Source: Naegleria lovaniensis
Lineage: Eukaryota > Heterolobosea > Eutetramitea > Acrasida > Naegleriidae
Length of the DNA stretch: 64,000 nucleotides
Direction of reading: 5' to 3'
Assembly: GCF_003324165.1 (NCBI RefSeq)
Contig: NW_025407845.1
Coordinates: 62,001 to 126,000, forward strand
Made by a program: the position numbers and the translations under genes. Every line of letters begins with the position of its first letter. Positions within the stretch are counted from its first letter, which is position 1. A model generated the notes under the pieces. It had not been told where the DNA came from. It did no database searches and was given only the letters and a program-made list of their open reading frames with translations. Below are positions 52,806-61,462 of the stretch, one piece after another.

Positions 52806-55298
52806 ATGAAGCCGTTGCTCGCTAGACAGGGAGCAAGAACCTTGTTCAATAACATCAGCCGTCGAACCGTGCTTTCATGCTCCGATTCAATGATTTTGAT
52901 GAAAGAAGGACTCCTGTCATCAGCGTCCAGAATAGAACAATTACCACTCCCTATTCATCGTTCCTCCTTGTTCAGGACACAACAACAACGCCATTTCAGA
53001 ACATCGCTCGCACCAGGCAATTCAAAGAACACAGACAAGAAGGCTCTTAATACCAATGATGATGATAGTTTATATCTGGAAGAAAATAATGTCAAGGGTT
53101 GCATTGTTGAGTTTTATGACAAATCTACAGAATCCGTGCGACTGGGATTGCTCGATGAAAAAGAATTTGTTATTCATCAGGAGGATTTTACAACAATTAA
53201 ATTATCGGAAAAGCTGAAACACAAGGATGTTGTCATTATTGAAAAGTGGACAAATGTTCTCATCACATTTAATGATTTAAAAGAAGTCAAAGAAAAGGCT
53301 AACTCCACAGTGTTAGATCAGAATTATTACGTTGATTTTGAACTTCGGTTAGAAAATTTATTAATTGAGGCTTATACTTCAGGAAGAAGATTTACATCAT
53401 CATCTCTTGCAGGAGAATTATTCGATTCAGAGGTTCCTTCTTTAGTTACTCGTTATATTGCTTTTTATTTGTTCGAGTATTCTGGATGCTTTAAATTTGA
53501 TACAAGAACCAACAAGTATATGGTCATTGAAACCGATGCCAGCCAAATGAGAATCAAAGATTTTGTGAAGAGAGCTCAGAGAAGAATACATGAGGTCAAT
53601 GAATTCAAACTGAAGAAACAATTCGTGGATCAAGCAATCTTTGCTAATTACACTAGTTTAAATCTCCATCTTCCAACCAAGTGGGATCCAATTATTGACG
53701 TTCCAATTTTGAGAAAGATTGAATTTTTCATGCTTTCTAACAATGAGAATGAAAAGAATAGAGGTCTCATTAATACAATTTTAGAAACATTTGGTTATCC
53801 AAAAACAAGAAAAGGTGCTGCTTTGTTTCTCCATGCTGTAGGACATTTGCAGCTTGAAACATCAGCTTCATTTCTCACTGAAGAAGGTCCATCCTATGAA
53901 TCCATAGACATTTGCTCACGAAGAATGAAAGAAATATTTCCTTCGTTTTTCAAACCCTTTTCCAAAGAGTCGGAAAGACTTTCACAATTTCTTTTTGACA
54001 AGAGTAGTTCAATCATTGAGAAGGAAAAGCTCAACCCCGTTCGAAGAGATTTACGTCATTTGAAAGCTATTGCCATTGACGACATTACTACTCAAGCCTA
54101 TGATGATGCTATTTCTGTTGAACCAACCCCTACTGGATTTAAACTCTATGTTCATGTTTGTGATATTTCTTCCTTTATTACCAAGAATAGTCCATTAGAG
54201 GTTGAAGCCAGATCCAAGATGAAAACTCTTTATGGAAAGAATAGACTACGACTTATGCTTCATCCGAATGCCATTCGATCTGCTACCCTCAATCCAGACC
54301 GAGAAAACTTGGCATTGACTTTGGAAATAATATTTTCTAAAAATGGATCAGATTTCAAGTTAGATCGATATGAATTTTATAGAAGTACACTTGGAAATAT
54401 TGAACTCTATACCTATAATATGGTAGATAATATTTATGGGCAATACATCAAAAAAAAATTAGCAAAAAACAAAAAGAATATGGAACAATCCACAAGAATG
54501 TTAACTGATGTTTACGATGTTGCTGTGGATATCGATAAGGTGATTGAAATACCTAGACCTTCAATAACATCTCCCTCAAGAGACGTTGTAACAATAATCA
54601 TGACTATTGCAAACAGTATTTTGGAAGCCCATATCAAACGTAATAATTTGCAACATTTATTCCCATCTACAACATCCTATATTAGATTTACATCTCCTCT
54701 AAGAAGATATGCAGACCTTGCTACTCATTTACAATTTGTTGCTCTTCTTGAACATCAACAGACAAAAGATATTGATGAATCTAAACTTGTATATACTGAA
54801 AAAGAAATCAAACAAATTAATTCAGAAATTCAAACATTTGAAAAAGATTTAGCAGAGACTGAAATGATTATTGAAAGACAAAAAAGAGAGGTGGCACGAA
54901 AGGACAACCTTCAAAAAGAATCCAATCAACGACAAACGTCTCAATCTGCTGGTCGTGTTGTTGGTCAAGTTGTGAAAAAACGAAAGGGTATGAGCAATGT
55001 GTATATCCAAGCACTTGATAAGACAGTTCCAGTTCATTTGGTTGAATATGATGAAGTGAAAATGATAGAATTGGTATTGAATGTATTACCAGAGTCAGAA
55101 ACTGCTTCCTTTGAGCTACTTGGATGGCCTTCCACAATTAAAAAGATGAGAGAGAATAGAGTTCCAAATGACATTAAGGAAGGGTCAAAAGTTGTTCTCA
55201 ATGTTAAGAGTATTGATTACAATGAGGTGGATGGTACCATGAAACATGTGATTGTAGAACATTGTTTTGAAGAAAAGGTTGATAATTACTCGGTATAA
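52806..55298 (+). CDS. RNase II/RNB-family exoribonuclease, mitochondrial
   Basis: I start at the ATG at 52806 (830 aa); the open frame begins 11 codons earlier at TTG. The N terminus MKPLLARQGARTLFNNISRR is basic and lacks acids, a typical mitochondrial presequence. The RNB domain spans about residues 400-640: DLRHLKAIAIDDITTQAYDD for the acidic cluster, TLNPDRENLALTLE, and YIRFTSPLRRYADL near its end. A degenerate OB-fold part precedes it and an S1-like tail follows. The usual second acidic residue group A-x-D-x-DD reads TQAYDDA, so one conserved Asp is Ala. It would degrade RNA 3' to 5' in mitochondria, as yeast Dss1 does. Full activity is uncertain. Confidence 0.88.
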   Translation: MKPLLARQGARTLFNNISRRTVLSCSDSMILMKEGLLSSASRIEQLPLPIHRSSLFRTQQQRHFRTSLAPGNSKNTDKKALNTNDDDSLYLEENNVKGCIVEFYDKSTESVRLGLLDEKEFVIHQEDFTTIKLSEKLKHKDVVIIEKWTNVLITFNDLKEVKEKANSTVLDQNYYVDFELRLENLLIEAYTSGRRFTSSSLAGELFDSEVPSLVTRYIAFYLFEYSGCFKFDTRTNKYMVIETDASQMRIKDFVKRAQRRIHEVNEFKLKKQFVDQAIFANYTSLNLHLPTKWDPIIDVPILRKIEFFMLSNNENEKNRGLINTILETFGYPKTRKGAALFLHAVGHLQLETSASFLTEEGPSYESIDICSRRMKEIFPSFFKPFSKESERLSQFLFDKSSSIIEKEKLNPVRRDLRHLKAIAIDDITTQAYDDAISVEPTPTGFKLYVHVCDISSFITKNSPLEVEARSKMKTLYGKNRLRLMLHPNAIRSATLNPDRENLALTLEIIFSKNGSDFKLDRYEFYRSTLGNIELYTYNMVDNIYGQYIKKKLAKNKKNMEQSTRMLTDVYDVAVDIDKVIEIPRPSITSPSRDVVTIIMTIANSILEAHIKRNNLQHLFPSTTSYIRFTSPLRRYADLATHLQFVALLEHQQTKDIDESKLVYTEKEIKQINSEIQTFEKDLAETEMIIERQKREVARKDNLQKESNQRQTSQSAGRVVGQVVKKRKGMSNVYIQALDKTVPVHLVEYDEVKMIELVLNVLPESETASFELLGWPSTIKKMRENRVPNDIKEGSKVVLNVKSIDYNEVDGTMKHVIVEHCFEEKVDNYSV

Positions 55299-55863
55299 AA
55301 TTTCATGTGCATGCGTTGCACATCATTGATGAAACCTCTTTGACAGATTTTGCTCTTGAAAGTGCCAAAGCCCAATAAATCCTAAAATGTTGAAGAATTT
55401 GGAATTAAATGGGTCACTGTTGTGCAGTGATTAATTGTTTTCTTCAGGTCCTCTCATTGATGTCATCACTGACCCTTCATAACAAACGAATCCATCCTTG
55501 TTTTCTTCACGTCTCAAAAAGAATCTTTTTTTTCCATTTTTAAAAATAGTGACAACTGCCACCACGAAAACACTCTATGGAAGCATTCCTCCGATCAAGA
55601 ACAACCATTCCCAACAAACAACAACAACAACAAAAAACTTTCGCAATCATCCAAGAAGTAGAGCCTTTATGATTCAACATTCGTATTTGAAACAACAACC
55701 ATCACTTTCCACTGTTTTCAACAAATACAACACAAGAGCATTTTCGGCATTGTGATTTTCTACAATTATCCTTCACCTTCACGACAACAGCAACAACAAC
55801 GTTAATATTAACTCACAGAGACCATCCTCTTACAACAACCAACTAAACACATAACAAATTTCA
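55299..55863. other. Intergenic region
   Basis: No gene is resolved. The frame 55498-55755 starts with TTG and reads like a basic, Ser/Thr/Asn-rich leader, which could be chance in this AAC/CAA-rich DNA or a short mitochondrial protein; I would not annotate it without transcript evidence. CAA/AAC runs occur at about 55615-55635 and 55785-55800. Confidence 0.35.
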
Positions 55864-57115
55864 ATGGGAACCAAACCTACAAAAGAAGCTAAAAAAGTAT
55901 CTTCATCGCAGACAATTGACACCTCATCACCACAACCAGTCGATGGTGTACACGTCGGAGAATCGGTGAGGAATATATTTCAACAGTATGTATTGCATTT
56001 ATGATTGAATGAGATATGAAGAATGGTTTCTTGAATATATTCAGAAAACTTTGTGATTTACCTGTCGCTAAAGATTTATTGCGATTATGTAACAAGATTA
56101 GTATTTTCGAGGTCAATCATACTTTACACTCGAGTGCCACAGATGAAACAGATCAACATCGATATCCTAATATTGACGAATTACAACTTTTAAACTATCG
56201 AATTAAAGATTTAACAAAAGAAGATGATGAAATGGAGAATGGAGAGGAAGAGAGTAAATTTGAAAATAAGTTCACACGAGTGATCCATTCTATATTGACA
56301 GTGTTAGTTCAAGAAATTGAATCTATTAATGAGAATCGTAATGAACAATGTCACACATGTTGCGCTAATGGAAATCACATTGCATCTCTAAGTTGTCACA
56401 TGTTTGAAAAAGAAGTGAATTTAAATAATTTTCAAAGTCTAGAGCAATTCATGTTGAATTATTTCGGAGAAGAATCACCCGTTGTGACAGTGTTAAAATT
56501 ATGCAATCAATCAATTATTGCTCCTGCTGTCATCGCTCTCAAGAAACAACTAGGTCAATTATTTAGATACAAAGGTATGTACAAATTTGAGAAGAATTAC
56601 AAGTAATGGACCAACATACATTCAAATTCTGACGTTGTGTAGATTCTGGATATTGGTTTATTGACATTTTAATTAACAAAAATGGAGGTGTCACAGTTTG
56701 CCATCGACGAAAAGAACGAGTCACAAGCCATGCCTTTGATCATACTTCCCATTCCCAATCTTACCCTTCTCTTCCTTCTGCTTCTCAACCTGTTTCCCTA
56801 AAGAAAAGTTCTGTTTCCACCACCGCTCTTCCAAAACCTAAGAATGACATCTCCTCGCTTACCAGAAAGCTCTATACGTTTGAATGGCGATTGTACATTA
56901 ACTTATCTCCGAGTACGTTACGGCAATTAGACAGTATTCGATTAGAGTTGGTGGATCATCTTGATTTTTCAGATTCTGAGGTGTTATATTCAGAAGATGA
57001 ACGAGAGAACATTGAACGAATATTCTTTGAGCACGCGAAAGGATTCGATCAAAAGTTTGACAAGGAATTTGAACAACAAGTACTCAACAAGAAAAGGAAA
57101 CAAGCCAAAAAGTGA
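55864..57115 (+). CDS. Hypothetical protein, three exons, possible relative of 16549-17499 product
   Basis: join(55864..55985, 56045..56574, 56643..57115), 374 aa. Both introns (59 and 68 nt) have GTATGT donors and TTCAG or TGTAG acceptors and keep frame, giving a continuous RYKDSGYWFIDILINKNGG block across the second junction. The protein has a Ser/Thr-rich start, a helical middle (KLCDLPVAKDLLRLCNK), a CxxCC...H...C patch (QCHTCCANGNHIASLSCH) that may bind zinc, a block VTVCHRRKE and FEWRLYINLSPS, and a basic tail KKRKQAKK. No family is recognised. Similar segments occur in the protein at 16549-17499. Exon-wise calls would give three unrelated short ORFs. Confidence 0.72.
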
Positions 57116-57232
57116 AAACGATGTAAATACGAGTAGAGTGTTTTATATTAGAGAAAATTTTGAAGATTTTACAATAAATAAGGAATCTGAAAAAAGATTT
57201 CAATTTTGAGCAAAGAATCAACTTTGTGGTCA

Positions 57233-60200
57233 TTAATCCTCTCGATCATCCATGTGGTCGTCGTGAGTTGGTGGAGTCAAAGGTCGTTCCTCTTCTCCTC
57301 CTGGTTGAGCAATGCCACCCAATCGTTCTTCTTCTTGTAACACTCGGAGTGCTTCGTCTTTTGTGATCTTTTTGATGGAAGAAATCTTATTCTTGAATGA
57401 AATACCATAAAAGTTTTCTGCAGATTCTAACATTTCAGGTTTAAATGTTGCAGTGATAAATTGAATCTTTTCCTTTTCAGCAAGAGTTTCAATCATCTTT
57501 GCAACACTTGTTCTGTATGCAGAGTCAAGAGCAGCATCAATTTCGTCAAATAAATAGAATGGAGCAGGGTCACAACGTTGAATAGCAAAGATGAGACAAA
57601 GTGCTACAAGTGATTTTTGACCACCAGAAAGTTGTTGCATGAGATGGTAAGATTGTTCTTCTTCTGTCTCACCACTCGACATGAATGAAACCTTAATAGA
57701 GACACCTGTGAATTGATCCACTTCAGATGTTTCATCAGTTTCCTCTTCTTCCTCTTCTTCCCCTTCTCCTTTTTTAGATTTCATGGTGAGAGAGGCATGA
57801 CCTCCAGGAACAAGAGTTTGGAAAATTTCTTCAAAATTCTGTGAAACTTGTTTGAAGGTTCTTAGAATAGCTTCATCCTTCCTTCTATCCAAAACTTGGA
57901 TCAATTGATTAATTGCGTCTTCACCCTTTTCAAGTTCTTCCTTCTTTGTTAAGAAATCTTCTTTCTGATTGCTAAATTGCTCATATTGATCGAGGGCTTT
58001 CTTGTTCACATGTCCAAACTTTTTCAATTTTTCGTTTGTGGAATGTAACTTTTTCATGAGAGTCTTTTGGTCAGACTCTAAATATTTTCTAAAGTCTGAT
58101 GGAAGAGTTCCCAATTCCTTGATTTGTCGGATGCAATCTTCTCTCTTTTGAGTCCAAATCTTCTTCTTGTTTAACAACTTTTCAAGAGAGTTTGCCTTTT
58201 CTTGTAACGTTTGAAACTTTTTAGTTTCTTCAGCTCGTTCGGTTTCTAATTGTTCTTGAGTGGTTTTGACTTTTTCGTTCAATTCATCAATTTCTTGATC
58301 TAGAACCTTAATAGATTCAGTTACATCATTAATTCGATCTTCAGTTGATTTCTTATCGCCTTGGAGTTGTGTTAAACGTTGTTGTGATGAGAAAGTGGAA
58401 TCAGTTGGAAGATGATCCATATGTAATTGAAGTTCAGATTTTCTTGGAATATAATTAGTGTTCAATTGAATTCTTAGACTATCTCTCTTTGTTTCTTGTT
58501 CCAATCTACTTCTAGAAACAGTTTGTAATTGTTTAGTAAGATCATTAACAGTCTTAGTAAGTTTGTCTAGTTCTTGTTTTTCTCTAGTGCTCAATGTGGC
58601 ATTGAGAGGAGCATCTTTCTCTTTTGTATATGAATCAATGGTTTCCTTATTGGCTGACAATGATGATTTCAATCGAACTAGAAGTTCTTCGTTCGATCTG
58701 ATATTATCTTCAATGTTATTCTTTCGAATTTCAAGATTTTGAAGATCTTGTTGTTCATGTTGAATTGTATTCTTTGAGTTATGAACTTCAGTTTCAACTT
58801 TTTGGAGTCTGGTGATACAAGTGTTGAGTCTATCATCTAAATCAGAAATAGATGCCTTAAGTTTCTTTGACTTGTCATGACTGTCCTTGTATTCTCTTCT
58901 CAAATTTTCAATTTGTTTCATACAATCCATGCGTGATTGACGTTGTTCAATGTAACCACCTGTGAGTGTACCCTTTCTGTTTGCTTGATCACCTGCTAAT
59001 GTGACGCAGTTTACATTATGATCCTTAGCAAATTGAGTACCACTTTCCAAATCTTTGGTGACAAAAGTCTTTCCAAACAAATGCTTAACGACAATTTCAA
59101 ATTTGGAATCGGTTTTAACCTTTTTCCAAAGAGGAGCAAATTCTGATGTTGCAATGCTATCATCAACGTCCGAGACTTGTAATCTATTGAGTGGAATAAA
59201 TGTCACTCTTCCTTGTGCTCCTGATTGATTCATAGCTTGAATAATGTCACCGCTGACTCTTTCATTTTCAACTACCAAGTGGAAGAGACTATTACCAGCG
59301 GTCACTTCAACTGCTCTGTGATATTTATCATCACATTTTATCAATTCAATCACTGTTCCATAAACGCCAGCAATATTTCTTTCTTTCACAATATTCCTAA
59401 CAGAGTGGATACCAGATGTGACAGTTCGAGGGAATGTCATCTCAAGCTTTCTTTCAGCTCTGCTTAATTCTTCAGAAAATCTTTGAGTTTCCTTTTCTGT
59501 TTCCGTTTGTTCTTTCCACAACTCCTTCTTTTGATTGGTGAGAGAATCTCTTTCATTCTTGAGATCGTTATAACTTGTTTGGAACGATTCAATTTGTGTT
59601 CTATTTTCAGAAAAACTCTTCTTCTTTTCTTCAATAATTCTGTTCAAGTTTGAGAGTGTATCTTTGAGCTTTTCTGTTTCGCTAGATCTACCTGTGATTT
59701 GTTCAGAATAACTAGCATTAGATTTTTCTAACTTTTCAATTTCTTGCTGTAACCATCTATTTCTCTCTTCAACAGTGTTAAATCTATTCTTTCTTCCTTG
59801 AATACTAAGAAGTTCGTTCATTCTTCTTTCGCTTGTTTGAAGTTTTTCTTCAATTTCTTTTTCTTCTCTTAATAAATTTTCATATTGAGGAATTACTTCA
59901 TCATTGAGTTGAGAAGTAATGTCTTCAATCTTCTTATTCACCTCTCGTAATTCTTCCTCAACATCTTTACGAGTGCTTTCATCTTCTTTATGTATTTGTT
60001 GATAGTCTTTCAATTCAAGATCAATCTTTGTACGTTGTCTAATAAGTTCTTGTCTTTCAGATTCTAATAGATCCTTTTCTTTTTGTTTTGCATCTTTCTC
60101 AAGTTTGGCTAATTTGATATCTCTTTCAAAATCTTTGAGTACTTGTTGAAGATACATCTTTTCCATATGTAACTGATTTGCAAGCTTGTGTTGATTCTCT

Positions 60201-60940
60201 CTTGCCTTTTCAATTTCTTCAAGATTTTTCGTTGCCTCATTTAACTCTTGATCGAAAATTGCATATTCAATGCATCTTCTGTCCTTATCCAGCTTTTGGA
60301 ATTCTTTGAGCTCTTCTTTTTCTTGTTCCAATTCGTCTAAACGTTCTTGCACATATTCAATAGCTTCATTAATTTTTTGTTTTTTCTGTTCAGCTTCTTT
60401 CATAATACCTAGAGATTCTGCACGTTTTTGATCATAAACTTTTGTACCTGCAATTTCCTTTAACAATTCTAATCTTTCAGAGTCCTTCATGGTTGTCAAG
60501 GTTGCAACTTTACCTTGCTCAACAATGTAATAGGGATTACTTGAACTGAGACCTGCTGATTCTAGCAAGTTGAAGACTTCTCTTTGAGTGACAGCTTTAC
60601 CATCAATTCTATATTCATCTTTCTTTAAACCAACTGTTCTTCTAATCGCAACTTCTTTTGCGTCAATTGGAAGTCTATTGTCAGAATTGTCAAAAACAAT
60701 TTCAACAAATGCAGAAAGAACTCCTCTACCTGTACCTTCGTGCAGAAAGGCTTGTCTTTCTTCGCTTCTCAATTTACTAAACTTTTCACTCAAAACAAAA
60801 GAAATAGCACTGAAGAAATTTGATTTACCACTTCCGTTACGACCAACAATAATATTTTGTGATGGTGAGAACTCTTGTCCAGCAAAAGTTTGGTCTCTGT
60901 ACGATTTGAACCCTTGTATCGTTACTGATTTAATATACAT
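57233..60940 (-). CDS. SMC3: Cohesin subunit SMC3
   Basis: The 1235-aa intronless protein has the full SMC layout. The N-terminal ATPase half carries Walker A GRNGSGKSN (about residues 33-41) and the SMC3-typical NPYYIVEQGKVATLTTMKD. Coiled coil follows (about 170-500), then a hinge (about 515-680, with GTLTGGYIEQRQSRMD), coiled coil again, and the C-terminal signature LSGGQKSLVALCLIFAIQ with Walker B DEIDAALD. The pair KKDEY near residue 106 corresponds to the lysines acetylated by Eco1 in other eukaryotes. It forms the cohesin ring with SMC1 and holds sister chromatids together. Three E2F-like boxes lie about 190-235 bases upstream of the start, consistent with S-phase control. Confidence 0.96.
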   Translation of the reverse strand: MYIKSVTIQGFKSYRDQTFAGQEFSPSQNIIVGRNGSGKSNFFSAISFVLSEKFSKLRSEERQAFLHEGTGRGVLSAFVEIVFDNSDNRLPIDAKEVAIRRTVGLKKDEYRIDGKAVTQREVFNLLESAGLSSSNPYYIVEQGKVATLTTMKDSERLELLKEIAGTKVYDQKRAESLGIMKEAEQKKQKINEAIEYVQERLDELEQEKEELKEFQKLDKDRRCIEYAIFDQELNEATKNLEEIEKARENQHKLANQLHMEKMYLQQVLKDFERDIKLAKLEKDAKQKEKDLLESERQELIRQRTKIDLELKDYQQIHKEDESTRKDVEEELREVNKKIEDITSQLNDEVIPQYENLLREEKEIEEKLQTSERRMNELLSIQGRKNRFNTVEERNRWLQQEIEKLEKSNASYSEQITGRSSETEKLKDTLSNLNRIIEEKKKSFSENRTQIESFQTSYNDLKNERDSLTNQKKELWKEQTETEKETQRFSEELSRAERKLEMTFPRTVTSGIHSVRNIVKERNIAGVYGTVIELIKCDDKYHRAVEVTAGNSLFHLVVENERVSGDIIQAMNQSGAQGRVTFIPLNRLQVSDVDDSIATSEFAPLWKKVKTDSKFEIVVKHLFGKTFVTKDLESGTQFAKDHNVNCVTLAGDQANRKGTLTGGYIEQRQSRMDCMKQIENLRREYKDSHDKSKKLKASISDLDDRLNTCITRLQKVETEVHNSKNTIQHEQQDLQNLEIRKNNIEDNIRSNEELLVRLKSSLSANKETIDSYTKEKDAPLNATLSTREKQELDKLTKTVNDLTKQLQTVSRSRLEQETKRDSLRIQLNTNYIPRKSELQLHMDHLPTDSTFSSQQRLTQLQGDKKSTEDRINDVTESIKVLDQEIDELNEKVKTTQEQLETERAEETKKFQTLQEKANSLEKLLNKKKIWTQKREDCIRQIKELGTLPSDFRKYLESDQKTLMKKLHSTNEKLKKFGHVNKKALDQYEQFSNQKEDFLTKKEELEKGEDAINQLIQVLDRRKDEAILRTFKQVSQNFEEIFQTLVPGGHASLTMKSKKGEGEEEEEEETDETSEVDQFTGVSIKVSFMSSGETEEEQSYHLMQQLSGGQKSLVALCLIFAIQRCDPAPFYLFDEIDAALDSAYRTSVAKMIETLAEKEKIQFITATFKPEMLESAENFYGISFKNKISSIKKITKDEALRVLQEEERLGGIAQPGGEEERPLTPPTHDDHMDDRED

Positions 60941-61132
60941 GGTTGATGATGAGACCGATGATGATGATGATATGGATGAAATAAATTAAATGAGAGAGTT
61001 GATTGAAAAATTTCAGGATGACAAGCCTAGCGAGTACTGTTGTTATTGGTGTCGGTGTGAAGGCTTGCTGCTGCGGGTGTAAGAAAACGAGAGGCAAAGA
61101 GAGTTTAATTTTTTTTTGATTTTGAATCACAA

Positions 61133-61176
61133 ATTGGCGGGTGCAAATTTCCGCCAATTATTTGACCTTTGGCGGG
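61133..61176. promoter_or_regulatory. Three E2F-like boxes upstream of SMC3
   Basis: ATTGGCGGG (61133-61141, plus), the inverse TTTCCGCCAAT (61148-61158) and TTTGGCGGG (61168-61176, plus) cluster within 45 bases. The E2F/DP consensus is TTTSSCGC or TTTGGCGGGAA. The first and second form an inverted repeat. G+C-rich boxes are rare in the surrounding AT-rich DNA. Cell-cycle control of cohesin genes by E2F-type factors is known in other eukaryotes; binding here is inferred. Confidence 0.55.
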
Positions 61177-61284
61177 CTGGAAAGGATACTGCTCACGCAA
61201 GTGGTCAATTGTTGTTGTTGAAACACATATTTGAAAACTACATTCGTCTATTAAGAGTTGAGTTGTTAACCTTGTTGTTTTTCT

Positions 61285-61307
61285 CATAGGGAAGTGCCAC
61301 TAATTAC
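61285..61307 (+). repeat. Left terminal inverted repeat of transposon
   Basis: CATAGGGAAGTGCCACTAAT then TAC; the inner part GCCACTAATTACA is a perfect inverted match to the right end, while the outer part has one gap and two or three mismatches. Confidence 0.8.
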
Positions 61308-61334
61308 ACTTTTTAGTTGCTGGAGGGGGTGGAG

Positions 61335-61365
61335 GCAATTTCATCGGTTTCACCGATGAAATTGC
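61335..61365. repeat. Perfect 14-bp hairpin just inside the left transposon end
   Basis: Arm GCAATTTCATCGGT (61335-61348), loop TTC, arm ACCGATGAAATTGC (61352-61365), no mismatch. It lies between the terminal repeat and the transposase start. It could be a transposase-binding or structure-forming subterminal site; no copy is seen at the right end. Confidence 0.85.
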
Positions 61366-61462
61366 ATCCCGCCTTCAGTTCCCACCAAAACTAAACGTTC
61401 AAATTTAATTAATTTAAAATAATAATTATTATTAATAAAGTGAATAAATATTTACCTCATGT

